A stretch of DNA of 64,000 nucleotides from Opitutales bacterium (lineage in GTDB: Bacteria; Verrucomicrobiota; Verrucomicrobiia; Opitutales; Opitutaceae), in NCBI GenBank assembly GCA_018700525.1, contig JABITN010000127.1, positions 1-64,000 on the forward strand. Reading direction: 5' to 3'. Below are positions 1 through 9,405 of this stretch, piece after piece. The stretch's first letter is position 1; each line of letters begins with the position of its first letter. A model generated the notes under the pieces. That model saw nothing but the letters and a program-made list of their open reading frames with translations. It was not told where the DNA came from and searched no databases. Made by a program: the position numbers and the translations under genes.

Positions 1-2329
1 CGCGGGCTTTCCGATAGATATAATACCACTACGCTGAATGGTTCTACTATTCCTAGCGCGGATCCGAATCGCAAATCAGTGCAGCTAGATCAGTTTCCGA
101 CTGATTTGCTCGATGTTGTCGAAACGACCAAAACGTTTACGCCAGACAAGTCCGGAGATTTTACGGGCGGGGCGATTGATATTCGGACTAAATCGTTTCC
201 AAATCAATTCTTTTACAATGTGTCGTATGGCATCGGATATAATGAGAACACTACTGGCGATTCGTTTCTTTCGTATCCAGGGGAAGGTGACGATTGGTTG
301 GGAAAGGACCATGGCACGCGGTCAATTCCTGAGCACCTGCTGCAAAACGAGAACCTTTCTACCTTGAGCAATGAAGAGCAATCGGGAATTTTGAATGAGT
401 TTTCGTCCGTGGTGTCGCCTGTCGATTCAGGAGACGCTCCTCTCAATCAACGTTTCTCATTCGCGTTTGGGGATAGCATTCTTCTTTCCGGAGATGGGAA
501 AACGATTGGGATATACAGCGAGTCTGACCCACAGCCGAGATTTTCAAACGCGAATCGGCGCTCCTGAGGCTCGATACCAATTTGATCGAGGGGTCGAAGG
601 CAATGTGATGGTTCCCGAATACGATATGTCGGTAGATGAATCGGAAAACTCCGTGAATTTGGGGGGCTTGTTCAATGTAGCATTGCAGCTTTCTTCGGAC
701 AATGAAATCGGGTTGAAGAATTTCTATAATCAATCCGGAAACGATCGGTCCTTTTTTCAGCAAGGTATTGTTGAAGGTAGCGAGAGTAAGTATTTGCGGG
801 AAAGTCGAATTCACTTTACCGAGCGGAATATCCGTTCGAGTCAACTTTATGGTAAGCACGTTCTCAATGCGCTTGGCGGAGGGAAGGTCGAATGGGACTA
901 TTCCAATTCCAAGAGCTCTCAAAATGAACCTGACTATATAATATTCTTCGAAGCGGTAGATCTGGAATCCTTTAGAGATGTCGATGAGGATCTTTCGCGT
1001 GTCGAGCCGGAAGACTGGAAGTTTCCGACCGGATTCACTAATCGAAGAATGTACCGCTCGCTTGAGGAAAACGCCGACGAATTCGGTTTCGACTTCGAGC
1101 TTCCCATTTCATTTGGAGATCGAGGCGGATCGATTCTCAAGACAGGCTTCCGAAGGATCGAAGCGAATCGCGCGTACAGTCAGTTCTCTTTTAGTTGGGG
1201 GAATGGGGATCGTTATATCCCGTATACCGGAAACCGTGATGATTATCTAGCTGGTGACGCTACTCGCCTCGACGAAAATGGTGAAACGGGCGTCGTCATG
1301 AGAAATTTGACGGATGCGTATCCTGAGTACTTCGGGTCCAAGAAAATCGATGCGGCGTATGTGATGGCGGACATTCCGTTTTTCGAAAAATTCCGCTTTG
1401 TCGGAGGACTGCGACACGAAGACACTGCAATCGAAGTGGTGTCGAAATCGGGGCGCCCGCAGTTTATCCCAGATGCGGAATCCGGTATTTCAGAAAGTCA
1501 CCTCCTTCCCGCTGCGAACCTGGTGTATAGCATAGGCGAGCGTCAGAATCTGCGTTTCGCCGTTACTAAGACGATCGCCCGTCCGAGTTTTCGCGAGCTT
1601 ACATCGGTCGCTGAATTCGATGCGATTGGTTCTTTTCAGATAATCGGCAATCCGGAATTGAAAATGTCTGAGGTTACCAACTACGATATTCGTTGGGAAA
1701 TGTTCCCAGAAAGTGGTGACGAGCTTTTCGCCGTAAGCATTTTCTTCAAGGAACTGGAGAATCCAATCGAGCAGGTTATCGATCGTTTTGGCTTCATATC
1801 CTGGGATAATGTAGAAACGGGAGAGGTCCGTGGACTTGAGCTCGAGGCTAACAAAAAACTCGGGTTTCTCTCCTCTCAATTAACCGCCTTTTCGGTGGGC
1901 GGCAATCTGTCGGTAATCGATTCGGAAGTGAATCGATCGCAGTTGGAGATCGATCGCAAGATAGCGGAGTTTCCCGATCTGTCGCCGACGCGCGAGCTTC
2001 AGGGGCAATCTTCGTTGATATACAATCTCGATGCCTCTTGGGAGCATTTCAAAAAGGGAATGGGAGTTACATTGTCATATAACAATACGGGCGAACGACT
2101 GTATGCAGTAACGAATTCCTCGCTCCCTCTTGTGGACGAGCAACCTGCAGAGGATCTGGACTTGATCGTCAGCCAGCGCCTTGGGTCAAATTGGAAGCTT
2201 AAGTTTAAAGTAGGCAACCTTCTCGATTCGGAATCGACGCGCTTTCATACCTATCAAGGAGTCATCTTTCCCTATTCGGCTAAAGAATCCGGACGTACGG
2301 TTTCAATGAGCGTAAGTTTCGGAAAGTAA
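1..2329 (+). pseudogene. TonB-dependent receptor, 5' end outside window, one frameshift
   Basis: Outer-membrane active transporter. The frame is open from base 1 and shows a plug domain with RGLSDRYNTTTLNG and a SGDFTGGAIDIRTKSFP motif, typical of the TonB-dependent receptor family. The beta-barrel part ends at 2329 with a GNLLDS-type terminal strand. The frame changes within the run gggaaaa (A at 499-502): removing one A joins GDGK to RLGYTASLTHSRDF, the expected first barrel strand, so the lesion is a one-base insertion. It may be a sequencing error or true inactivation. The next gene encodes a secreted beta-helix protein, so the pair may handle one substrate, which cannot be named from sequence. 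The family call is firm. Intactness is unresolved. Confidence 0.88.
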
Positions 2330-2392
2330 CTAAAAAAAGGATACGAAATTTCATATCATCGTTAATCTGTATTAGAACCTGATATCAAATAA

Positions 2393-4230
2393 ATGAAACA
2401 AGTATTAAATATGATTGCCGCTTCGGCTCTCCTTACAGCGGCGGTTTACGCAGCCGATGTGGATGTTACATCGAATATTACGACGGATACGACCTGGACG
2501 TCGGACAATGTATACCATCTCAGTGGATTCATTACTGTGAATGGCGCTGCCTTGACCATTGAACCGGGCACCGTTATCAAGGCGGCTGCAGGCACTGGCA
2601 CTGACGCTACGGCGCTCATTGTCTCGCAAACCGCGACGATCAACGCAGTTGGTTTTGCGTCCGCTCCGATTATCTTCACAGCGGAAGGAGATCCGATGGA
2701 TGGTTCTTGGGGGCCTGACGAAGGTAGCACCTGGGGTGGTTTGATCATCCTTGGTAATGCTCCTTTGAATTCGGATCGTAACAAGGAGAGTTGGGCGGAA
2801 GGCGCGACCATTACCGATACGGTCGAAGGTATCCCCACGTTTTACCGGAATCTTCGAGAGTCTTTGGAGGCACGGATTCCGAAGACAACTCGGGTTCGCT
2901 GAGCTACGTTTCGATTCGTTTCGGCGGTTCTGCTCTCGCGGAAGACGCGGAGATCAACGGATTGACTTTGGGCGGGGTCGGGCGTGGCACTCAGATCGAT
3001 CATATCGAAGTGTTCGCGAATTCGGACGATAGCATCGAGTTCTTTGGCGGCACGGTTGATGTCAAATATGCCGTTGCGGCGTATGGCGGCGATGATGGGT
3101 TCGATTATGACCAAGGCTGGGAAGGCCGAGGTCAATTTTGGGCGTACATTGGCGGTCCTGTCGCGTCTAACGACTTCGAGCCAGACAACGGAGGCGAGCA
3201 CGATGGCGAAACGTCGTCCAATCCCGGCCGAAACATCGGTGGCGGTAAGGTTTACAATGCTACCTACGTCGGGAACGGAGAAAAGGGCTTTGCTCTTCGT
3301 ATTCGCGACAATGCCTATGCCGTTTACAAGAATTCGATCTTCACTGGCTGGCCCAATGGTATTCGTATCGAAGCGGACTCGGGAATTCGCATTCCTAGCA
3401 ATGGTCAATCTGAGTCTTTGATCGACATCACGAACAATATTTGGGACTTCGCTGGAGGGGACCTCTTCCATGGCGACGAAGATGACACTCTAGGCGCCGG
3501 CTCAACCAATCTCGATGATGACGAGTCTTTCTTGGCGGATGTGGCGTACAAGAACACAGTGGAAAACGCAATGCTCGGCGGTATTTCCCGTATGGCAGAC
3601 GGGGGCTTCGATCCCCGCCCTCAATCGGGCAGCCCGGCTTTGAGCAACGAGTTAGCGGATCTTCCAGAAGGGGACGACTTCTTTGACGATGTTTCCTATC
3701 AGGGTGCTTTCTCGAAAGACACCAATTGGATGCAAGGTTGGACTTACCTTTCGGAAGCCGGGTATCTAGCCCCAGCTCAAGCTTCGAGCAGCGAGATTGT
3801 AAATGTTTCGGCGCGCGCAAATCTCGACGCGGGTGAGTCTCTGATTCCTGGATTCACAGTGATTGGCGCTAAAACCGTTCTCATTCGAGCTGTAGGGGCA
3901 AAGCTTGCCGACTTAGGCGTATCAAATCCAATGGAGGATCCGACGATGACGCTTTTCCAGATAAATTTCGACGGCAGTCCTCCTACTGAGATTGCGACCG
4001 TTGATGATTGGATTGAAGGAAATGTGGCTGCGATATCCGCAGCAGCTCAACACTCAGGGCTTTTCCCATTCACCCCAGTCGAAGATTTCCAAGGCAGCGT
4101 ATTACCGACTGATGATGTAAAAAGCGCTGCTGCGCTCGTTACCTTAGGAACCGGCGTTTACACGGTTGTGGTTGGCTCGGCTGACGGTGGATCGGGCGAT
4201 GTGCTCGTTGATGTGACAGAAGTTGAATAG
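2393..4230 (+). pseudogene. Secreted beta-helix-like protein, frameshifted
   Basis: The N-terminus is a signal peptide (MKQVLNMIAASALLTAAVYA, cleavage likely before ADVD). The body carries GSTWGGLIILGNAPLNS, FGGTDSEDNSGSLSYVSIRF and FANSDDSIEFFGGTVDVKY, the repeats of a large family of secreted right-handed beta-helix-like proteins often found beside TonB-dependent receptors. The last 150 residues (IPGFTVIGAKTVLIRAVG onward) match a C-terminal domain common in Opitutae surface proteins. The frame breaks near 2840-2843: adding one T to the T4 run joins EGIPTF to LPESSRVFGGTD. It lies 63 bases after the receptor and is followed by a strong terminator, so the two are probably cotranscribed. Substrate unknown. 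Confidence 0.75.
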
Positions 4231-4274
4231 GGCATGAATTTCTCAGAACCGCATGGTTTTGTGATTACGGGGAT

Positions 4275-4309
4275 CGGCTCTTCCTTCGGGAAGAGCCGGT
4301 TTTGTTTTT
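4275..4309 (+). terminator. Rho-independent terminator after the beta-helix gene
   Basis: A perfect 10-base-pair stem (cggctcttcc / ggaagagccg, 4275-4298) closed by a ttcg tetraloop is followed by the T-rich stretch gttttgttttt. It lies 45 bases after the stop of the secreted protein. Confidence 0.93.
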
Positions 4310-4385
4310 GCTATGCCGGAATGAATTGGCTAAGTTTTGTTGTAACGTACGGAATGTATGATGCCGTTACGTATAGAGAAAGGGT

Positions 4386-5003
4386 ATGAAGGTAAGTTGG
4401 AGGATAACGAATTGGGAAAAACGGGCTTTATTAAGTTGGGTTGTTCTTGTTTTTGCCTGTCTTTCGTTAGCTGCTGAGCATAAATCGGTATTCGGGACCT
4501 TGGATAAGAAGCCGGCGGTTGAAACTTCCGTTGTGAAGAAACTTCCAACACGCCTGGATGGATTGGAATTCACGGGTCTGCTTGCGGTGGGAAGTGAAGT
4601 GACTTTCAGTCTCTACGATCCGCAAACCAAGCAAAGTGTTTGGGTACCTTTGGACGGTTCGGAAGAGGGAGTTTCCGTGGGAGATTTCGATGAAGAGGGA
4701 GGCACTATAAAGGTTACTCTAGATGGTCGGTCTCGGAGTATTGTAATCAACGAAAACGAAATAGTGACCCTCAAGCGAGCAGTTCCTATGCAAGTGAAAG
4801 CTCAAAGACCGGCGGTCGCTTCGAATGTGGCCAAGGCGAAGCCTAAGAAACCCGTAAGAGTGAAAGACCCTGAAACCTTGAAGAAAGAAGAGGAGGCTCG
4901 GTTTTTCGTTAGCGATTTATTGGCCAACAGTATGAGGCAGCGAGAACGTTACCGGAAAGAACGTGAAGAGCGTTTGGCTAAGGCAAAAAAGGGCTCGTAC
5001 TAG
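4386..5003 (+). CDS. Hypothetical exported or membrane-anchored protein
   Basis: 205 residues. Residues 15-30 (ALLSWVVLVFACLSLAA) form a signal peptide or anchor. The middle (LDGLEFTGLLAVGSEVTFSLYDP and GVSVGDFDEEGGTIKV) reads like a small all-beta domain, of a kind seen in periplasmic linker proteins of pilus and secretion systems, but I cannot assign a family. The C-terminal 60 residues are lysine/arginine/glutamate rich (KKEEEARF, RQRERYRKEREERLAKAKKG) and probably helical. AGAAAGGG just upstream of the ATG could act as a ribosome binding site. It stands alone between the terminator and the metK leader. Function unknown. Confidence 0.7.
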   Translation: MKVSWRITNWEKRALLSWVVLVFACLSLAAEHKSVFGTLDKKPAVETSVVKKLPTRLDGLEFTGLLAVGSEVTFSLYDPQTKQSVWVPLDGSEEGVSVGDFDEEGGTIKVTLDGRSRSIVINENEIVTLKRAVPMQVKAQRPAVASNVAKAKPKKPVRVKDPETLKKEEEARFFVSDLLANSMRQRERYRKEREERLAKAKKGSY

Positions 5004-5062
5004 GCTGGTAGACGAATTTTGGCAATCTACATCAAGATTGTTGCCAATCATTGGAGGTAATT

Positions 5063-5393
5063 TTGCCCTTGCTTTGCGGCGACCTAGGTTGGTCGCAGAT
5101 GGAGATTGGCGAATACACTTCATCCTTAAACGTTTTGAATACGGGCGCGTTATTTGGGCAATGAGGGTCACCGCGAACGTTTGGCATTTTGGAATGGCGA
5201 GAAGTAGAACGATCGAGAGGGTGCTTACGCTGAAAATTACCTTTATCGCGATGAAACAGGTTACATGGATTTAATCAGTTTGGACCTGAAAGATCAGACG
5301 AACGTCTGTATTTCCAGCGACGTAGACCCGTCAACCGAGTGTGATCCTTGGAGGAGTTTCCAAGATTACGAGAGCGGAATCAGCTTAAGATAG
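5063..5393 (+). pseudogene. Remnant of a small unrecognised gene (frameshift plus stop)
   Basis: The 545 bases between 5003 and metK hold no intact gene but show protein-like reading frames. A TTG at 5063, six bases after GGAGG (5053-5057), opens MPLLCGDLGWSQMEIGEY and continues through TSSLNVLNTGALFG. Dropping one G from the ggg at 5156-5158 moves into NEGHRERLAFWNGEK. An in-frame TAG at 5205 follows, and the same frame then gives DREGAYAENYLYRDETGYM and continues to a TAG at 5391. I do not recognise the protein. One indel plus one nonsense codon suggests decay. Chance open frame is the alternative. Confidence 0.35.
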
Positions 5394-5410
5394 AGCGATT
5401 TAGAGCGATT
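5391..5410 (+). repeat. Tandem 10-bp duplication
   Basis: tagagcgatt occurs twice in direct succession (5391-5400 and 5401-5410), followed by ag. The first copy supplies the stop codon of the decayed gene. It looks like a small slippage duplication at the start of the metK leader. Confidence 0.8.
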
Positions 5411-5470
5411 AGTTAAGGAATTGAGGATAGTTTTCAATACTTCGACTATTATGAGCTTGAATTTCCATAT

Positions 5471-5496
5471 AACATATCAATAGATCTGGATATGTT
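5471..5496 (+). promoter_or_regulatory. metK: Hairpin in the metK-ahcY leader
   Basis: aacatatc (5471-5478) pairs perfectly with gatatgtt (5489-5496) around the loop aatagatctg, about 50 bases before the metK start. It could be part of a leader RNA or a protein-binding palindrome. I do not recognise a SAM-I, SAM-II or SAH riboswitch core in 5394-5548. Confidence 0.4.
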
Positions 5497-5548
5497 GATG
5501 TTTTGCTCAATCATTGCAAATACACGACGACTAACACAAGAGAGACAT

Positions 5549-6730
5549 ATGGCTAAGAAATACGTTTTTTCCTCCGAGTCCGTTGCCGAGGGGCATCCTG
5601 ATAAGGTTTCCGACTATATTTCCGACAGCGTTTTGGATGCATGCCTCGAGCAGGATCCGAACAGTCGCGTTGCTTGCGAGACGCTCGTAAAGAGCAATCA
5701 GGTCGTTTTAGCGGGCGAAATCTCAACGAAAGCCAAGCTCAACTACGAGGAAATCGTCCGTCAGGCGATTCGCGAGATCGGCTACATCAACGATGATGAC
5801 ATTTTTCATGCGGATAAAGTTTTTATCACCAATAACCTGACTAGCCAGTCGGCGGACATCGCTCAAGGCGTTGACGCGAAGAAAGCCAAGGACAAGGACA
5901 CGGCTGAGCAGGGAGCGGGTGACCAAGGAATCATGTTCGGCTACGCGTCGAATGAAACCAAGGAGCTTATGCCAGCGGCGGTTATGTTTGCTCATCGTAT
6001 CGGTCGTGAAATCGCGAAAGTACGTCACGCAGGGCGTCAGGCCAAGTGGTTGCGCCCAGACTGCAAATCGCAGGTCTCGATACGTTACGAAGGCGACAAG
6101 GCTATCGAGATTACCGCAGTGGTCGTTTCGACGCAGCATACAGAGGATGTTAGCCGCAAGGATATCGAGAAGTTCATGGTCGAAAAGATCATCAAGAAAT
6201 GTCTTCCCAAGAAACTGATCACTAAGAATACGCAGTTTTTGATCAATCCAACTGGACGATTTGTCATCGGCGGCCCGCAAGGCGACGCTGGGCTAACTGG
6301 ACGAAAAATTATAGTGGATACCTATGGGGGATCCGGCCGTCACGGCGGCGGCGCTTTCTCAGGAAAGGATCCATCGAAGGTTGATCGCTCTGCAGCCTAC
6401 ATGTGCCGTTGGGTAGCTAAGAATATCGTAGCGGCCGGATTGGCGGATCGCGCGGAGCTTCAAGTCGCGTACGCAATTGGGCATCCTGAACCCGTATCCG
6501 TTTCAGTGGATACGTTCGGAACTGGCAAGGTTGACGAGGAAATTATAGAAGCAGCAGTTTCGGAAGTATTCGATTTCAAGCCTGCAGGCATCGTTCGCCA
6601 ATTGAAGTTGAAGCGACCTATCTACCGTTCGACGACGAACTACGGACACTTTGGCAAAGACGATCTTTCTTGGGAGCAGACGAATAAGGCAGCGGCTTTG
6701 ACTAAGGCAGTTAAGAAACTTTCAAAATAG
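5549..6730 (+). CDS. metK: S-adenosylmethionine synthetase
   Basis: Makes S-adenosylmethionine from methionine and ATP in the cytoplasm. 393 residues, near the family norm. The ATP-binding histidine motif GHPDK is at residues 15-19, GAGDQG at 122-127, and the phosphate-binding [19 protein letters not shown] from residue 266. An upstream in-frame start (5492) would add 19 unconserved residues. ATG 5549 is preferred because [12 protein letters not shown] is the usual N-terminus and AGAGAG lies just upstream. ahcY follows after nine bases, so synthesis of SAM and recycling of its by-product are coupled in one operon, as in several bacterial groups. The 5' leader contains a hairpin that may be regulatory. 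Confidence 0.98.
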   Translation: MAKKYVFSSESVAEGHPDKVSDYISDSVLDACLEQDPNSRVACETLVKSNQVVLAGEISTKAKLNYEEIVRQAIREIGYINDDDIFHADKVFITNNLTSQSADIAQGVDAKKAKDKDTAEQGAGDQGIMFGYASNETKELMPAAVMFAHRIGREIAKVRHAGRQAKWLRPDCKSQVSIRYEGDKAIEITAVVVSTQHTEDVSRKDIEKFMVEKIIKKCLPKKLITKNTQFLINPTGRFVIGGPQGDAGLTGRKIIVDTYGGSGRHGGGAFSGKDPSKVDRSAAYMCRWVAKNIVAAGLADRAELQVAYAIGHPEPVSVSVDTFGTGKVDEEIIEAAVSEVFDFKPAGIVRQLKLKRPIYRSTTNYGHFGKDDLSWEQTNKAAALTKAVKKLSK

Positions 6731-6739
6731 GGTACTGAT

Positions 6740-8170
6740 ATGAGCGATACACAAACATTTGATTATAAAGTAGCGGACATTTCGCTTGCGGATTTCGGAC
6801 GTAAGGAAATCGACATTGCCGAGCACGAGATGCCTGGTTTGATGTCGATTCGGGCGAAGTATTCCGCGGAAAAGCCATTGCAAAGTGTCCGTATTATGGG
6901 TTCTTTGCACATGACAATCCAGACTGCGGTTCTCATCGAAACGCTTGTCGATCTCGGCGCGGATGTTCGATGGGTGAGCTGCAATATCTACTCGACTCAA
7001 GACCACGCAGCTGCGGCGATTGCCAAGGCAGGCGTCCCTGTTTTCGCTTGGAAGGGCGAGACCCTTGAAGAGTATTGGTGGTGCACGGATCAGGCTTTGG
7101 CCTTTCCTGGCGGTCTAGGACCTCAGTTAATCGTCGACGATGGTGGCGATGCCACGCTCTTAATCCACAAGGGCCTCGAGCTGGAGAACGGTAGCGATTG
7201 GGTCAATACCGAGTCCGGTTCGGAGGAAGAGCAAGTCATTAAGACCCTGCTCAAGAAAATTCACGTCGAAGATAGCAGCCGTTGGGCTGCAGTGGCCAAG
7301 GAGTGGAAGGGCGTTTCGGAAGAAACGACTACGGGAGTTCACCGCCTTTATCAGATGATGGAGGAAGGCAAATTGCTAATTCCTGCAATCAACGTTAATG
7401 ATTCGGTCACCAAGTCTAAATTCGACAACCTGTACGGTTGCCGCGAATCCTTGGTTGACGGCATCAAGCGTGCGACGGACGTTATGACTGGCGGGAAAGT
7501 AGCTGTAATTTGTGGGTACGGTGACGTCGGCAAAGGTTGCGCTCAAGCATTGGTTGGCATGGGGTCTCGCGTTATCGTGACCGAAATCGATCCGATTTGC
7601 GCTCTTCAAGCATCGATGGAAGGATTCGAAGTTTGCCCATTGGAAGATACTTTGGGCCGGGCTGATATTTATGTGACGACGACTGGCAACAAGGATATCA
7701 TTCGTGTCGAGCACATGGAAAAGATGAAGGATCAGGCGATCGTATGTAATATCGGCCATTTCGATAATGAAATCCAAATCGATAAGCTTAACGATTACGA
7801 GGGGATCGAAACGTTGGTCATCAAAGATGAGTCTCAAGGAGCCGTGGATAAGTACACATTCCCGGCCGGTAATAGCATTTACATGTTGGCTAAGGGGCGT
7901 CTTGTGAATCTCGGTTGCGCAACGGGTCACCCGTCCTTTGTCATGTCGAACTCGTTTGCGAATCAGACTTTGGCTCAAATCGACCTTTGGAGAAACAAGG
8001 AAACGTACAAGCCAGGCGTTTACTTGTTATCGAAGGTGCTCGACGAAGAAGTCGCTCGACTTCACTTAGAGAAGATCGGCGTCAAGTTGACCCAGCTCAC
8101 GCCAGATCAAGCTGACTATATTGGAGTTAAAGTGGAAGGCCCTTACAAACCGAGCCACTACCGTTACTAG
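6740..8170 (+). CDS. ahcY: S-adenosylhomocysteine hydrolase
   Basis: Reversibly cleaves S-adenosylhomocysteine to adenosine and homocysteine, relieving inhibition of methyltransferases. 476 residues, including the longer catalytic-domain insert seen in many bacterial enzymes. [11 protein letters not shown] contributes the substrate lysine, [10 protein letters not shown] is the NAD-binding loop, and the C-terminus KPSHYRY contains the conserved lysine and tyrosine that reach the neighbouring subunit's NAD. Second gene of the metK operon, closed by a clear terminator. Confidence 0.98.
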   Translation: MSDTQTFDYKVADISLADFGRKEIDIAEHEMPGLMSIRAKYSAEKPLQSVRIMGSLHMTIQTAVLIETLVDLGADVRWVSCNIYSTQDHAAAAIAKAGVPVFAWKGETLEEYWWCTDQALAFPGGLGPQLIVDDGGDATLLIHKGLELENGSDWVNTESGSEEEQVIKTLLKKIHVEDSSRWAAVAKEWKGVSEETTTGVHRLYQMMEEGKLLIPAINVNDSVTKSKFDNLYGCRESLVDGIKRATDVMTGGKVAVICGYGDVGKGCAQALVGMGSRVIVTEIDPICALQASMEGFEVCPLEDTLGRADIYVTTTGNKDIIRVEHMEKMKDQAIVCNIGHFDNEIQIDKLNDYEGIETLVIKDESQGAVDKYTFPAGNSIYMLAKGRLVNLGCATGHPSFVMSNSFANQTLAQIDLWRNKETYKPGVYLLSKVLDEEVARLHLEKIGVKLTQLTPDQADYIGVKVEGPYKPSHYRY

Positions 8171-8194
8171 GAACGATACAAGTTATTTTTTGGA

Positions 8195-8220
8195 GGGCCC
8201 GCATGATGCGGGCCCTTTTT
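8195..8220 (+). terminator. Terminator after metK-ahcY
   Basis: gggcccgca and tgcgggccc form a perfect nine-base-pair stem around the loop tga (8195-8215), followed by five T. A T-run also precedes the stem on the other side, but no leftward gene ends here. Confidence 0.92.
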
Positions 8221-8409
8221 GTTGGCGCGATACCGAGTTCGGATGAGAATTCTGAATCGGGCTATTAGCCCCGGTGATAAAGCCTTGTTTATGTCAATGT
8301 TTCCCGCCCCTTTCTCCTTGCTCTTGGATTTGCTCGGCCCATTTTGATGGGCTTTACAGCAAACGCATCGTGTTTGGATGAGTGTGCTTGTATTCAATCG
8401 ATTTCCGAA

Positions 8410-9336
8410 ATGGCAATTTATAACAATTTAAGTGAGATGATCGGTAACACCTCGCTTGTCCGATTGGACAAGTTTGGCGTGGGGCTGCCGGGCAATATCA
8501 TTGGGAAGCTCGAGGGCTACAATCCGGGCTGGAGCGTGAAAGACCGCATAGGCAAAGCGATGATCGAGGCGGCGGAGCGCGATGGGCTGCTTAAGGAAGG
8601 CGGAACCATTGTCGAGCCAACGTCCGGAAACACCGGGATTGGGCTAGCGATAACTGCAGCCGTGAAGGGCTATAAGATTATCCTCACTATGCCGTCCTCT
8701 ATGAGCGTGGAGCGCCGCAAACTTCTCATCAATCTCGGCGCGGAGCTCGTGCTCACCGATGGCCACCTCGGGATACCGGGAGCGATTGAGGAAGCGGAAA
8801 TGCTCCACGGCAAGATCAAGGGCTCCTTCATGCCGCAGCAATTTAGCAACCCGGCTAATCCGCAGGTTCACTACGATACGACTGGACCTGAGATCTGGAA
8901 TGATCTCGAAGGCAAGGTAGACATCTTTATCGCTGGCGTCGGAACGGGCGGAACGGTTTCCGGAACGGGTAAGTATTTGAAGGAAAAAAACCCGAACATA
9001 CAGATCATCGCGATCGAGCCGGAGGAATCGCCAGTATTGAGTGGAGGCGAAATGGGGCCTCACATGATTCAAGGTATTGGGGCGGGCTTCATTCCCGGTG
9101 CATATGATGCGAGTGTAGTTGATGAGGTCATTCAGATCGAGAGCCAAGCGGCTATTCGAGCGAGCAAGGAACTCGGCAAGACTGAAGGATTGATCGTGGG
9201 CATATCGTCGGGTGCAGCGGCTTTAGCTGCTAAGCAAGTAGCGGCTCGGGTTGAAAACGAGGACAAGAACATCGTAGTAGTGCAGCCCGATACGGGCGAA
9301 CGCTACGTTTCAACACTTCTCTTTTACCAAGACTAA
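8410..9336 (+). CDS. cysK: Cysteine synthase (O-acetylserine sulfhydrylase)
   Basis: Forms cysteine from O-acetylserine and sulfide, using pyridoxal phosphate. 309 residues from ATG 8410. The PLP lysine is K44 in NPGWSVKDRIG, PTSGNTGIG (70-77) binds the substrate carboxylate, GVGTGGTVSGTG binds the cofactor phosphate, and SSGAAA lies near the C-terminus. An in-frame ATG at 8344 would add 22 unconserved, cysteine-containing residues, so I chose MAIYNNLSEMIGNTSLV. No clear ribosome binding site is visible. It precedes the sulfite reductase pair, which would supply its sulfide. Confidence 0.95.
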   Translation: MAIYNNLSEMIGNTSLVRLDKFGVGLPGNIIGKLEGYNPGWSVKDRIGKAMIEAAERDGLLKEGGTIVEPTSGNTGIGLAITAAVKGYKIILTMPSSMSVERRKLLINLGAELVLTDGHLGIPGAIEEAEMLHGKIKGSFMPQQFSNPANPQVHYDTTGPEIWNDLEGKVDIFIAGVGTGGTVSGTGKYLKEKNPNIQIIAIEPEESPVLSGGEMGPHMIQGIGAGFIPGAYDASVVDEVIQIESQAAIRASKELGKTEGLIVGISSGAAALAAKQVAARVENEDKNIVVVQPDTGERYVSTLLFYQD

Positions 9337-9405
9337 TCGAGATCGAAATTATTAGGCAGTGCGATTGGTAAGCCGATCGTTGAGCCAAACGAAGGAATTT
9401 AAGTT

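Noticed and set aside
495-505. Programmed ribosomal frameshift at gggaaaac in the TonB-dependent receptor
   Set aside because: The needed change is +1 (or -2), not the -1 shift promoted by such heptamers, and receptors of this family are not known to use recoding.
4963-5274. Plus-strand frame of 103 codons after the hypothetical exported protein
   Set aside because: It overlaps the end of a better gene, and its residues look random, while neighbouring frames in the same stretch look like a decayed protein.
5394-5548. SAM-I, SAM-II or SAH riboswitch before metK
   Set aside because: The conserved core sequences of these classes could not be found. Only generic hairpins are visible.
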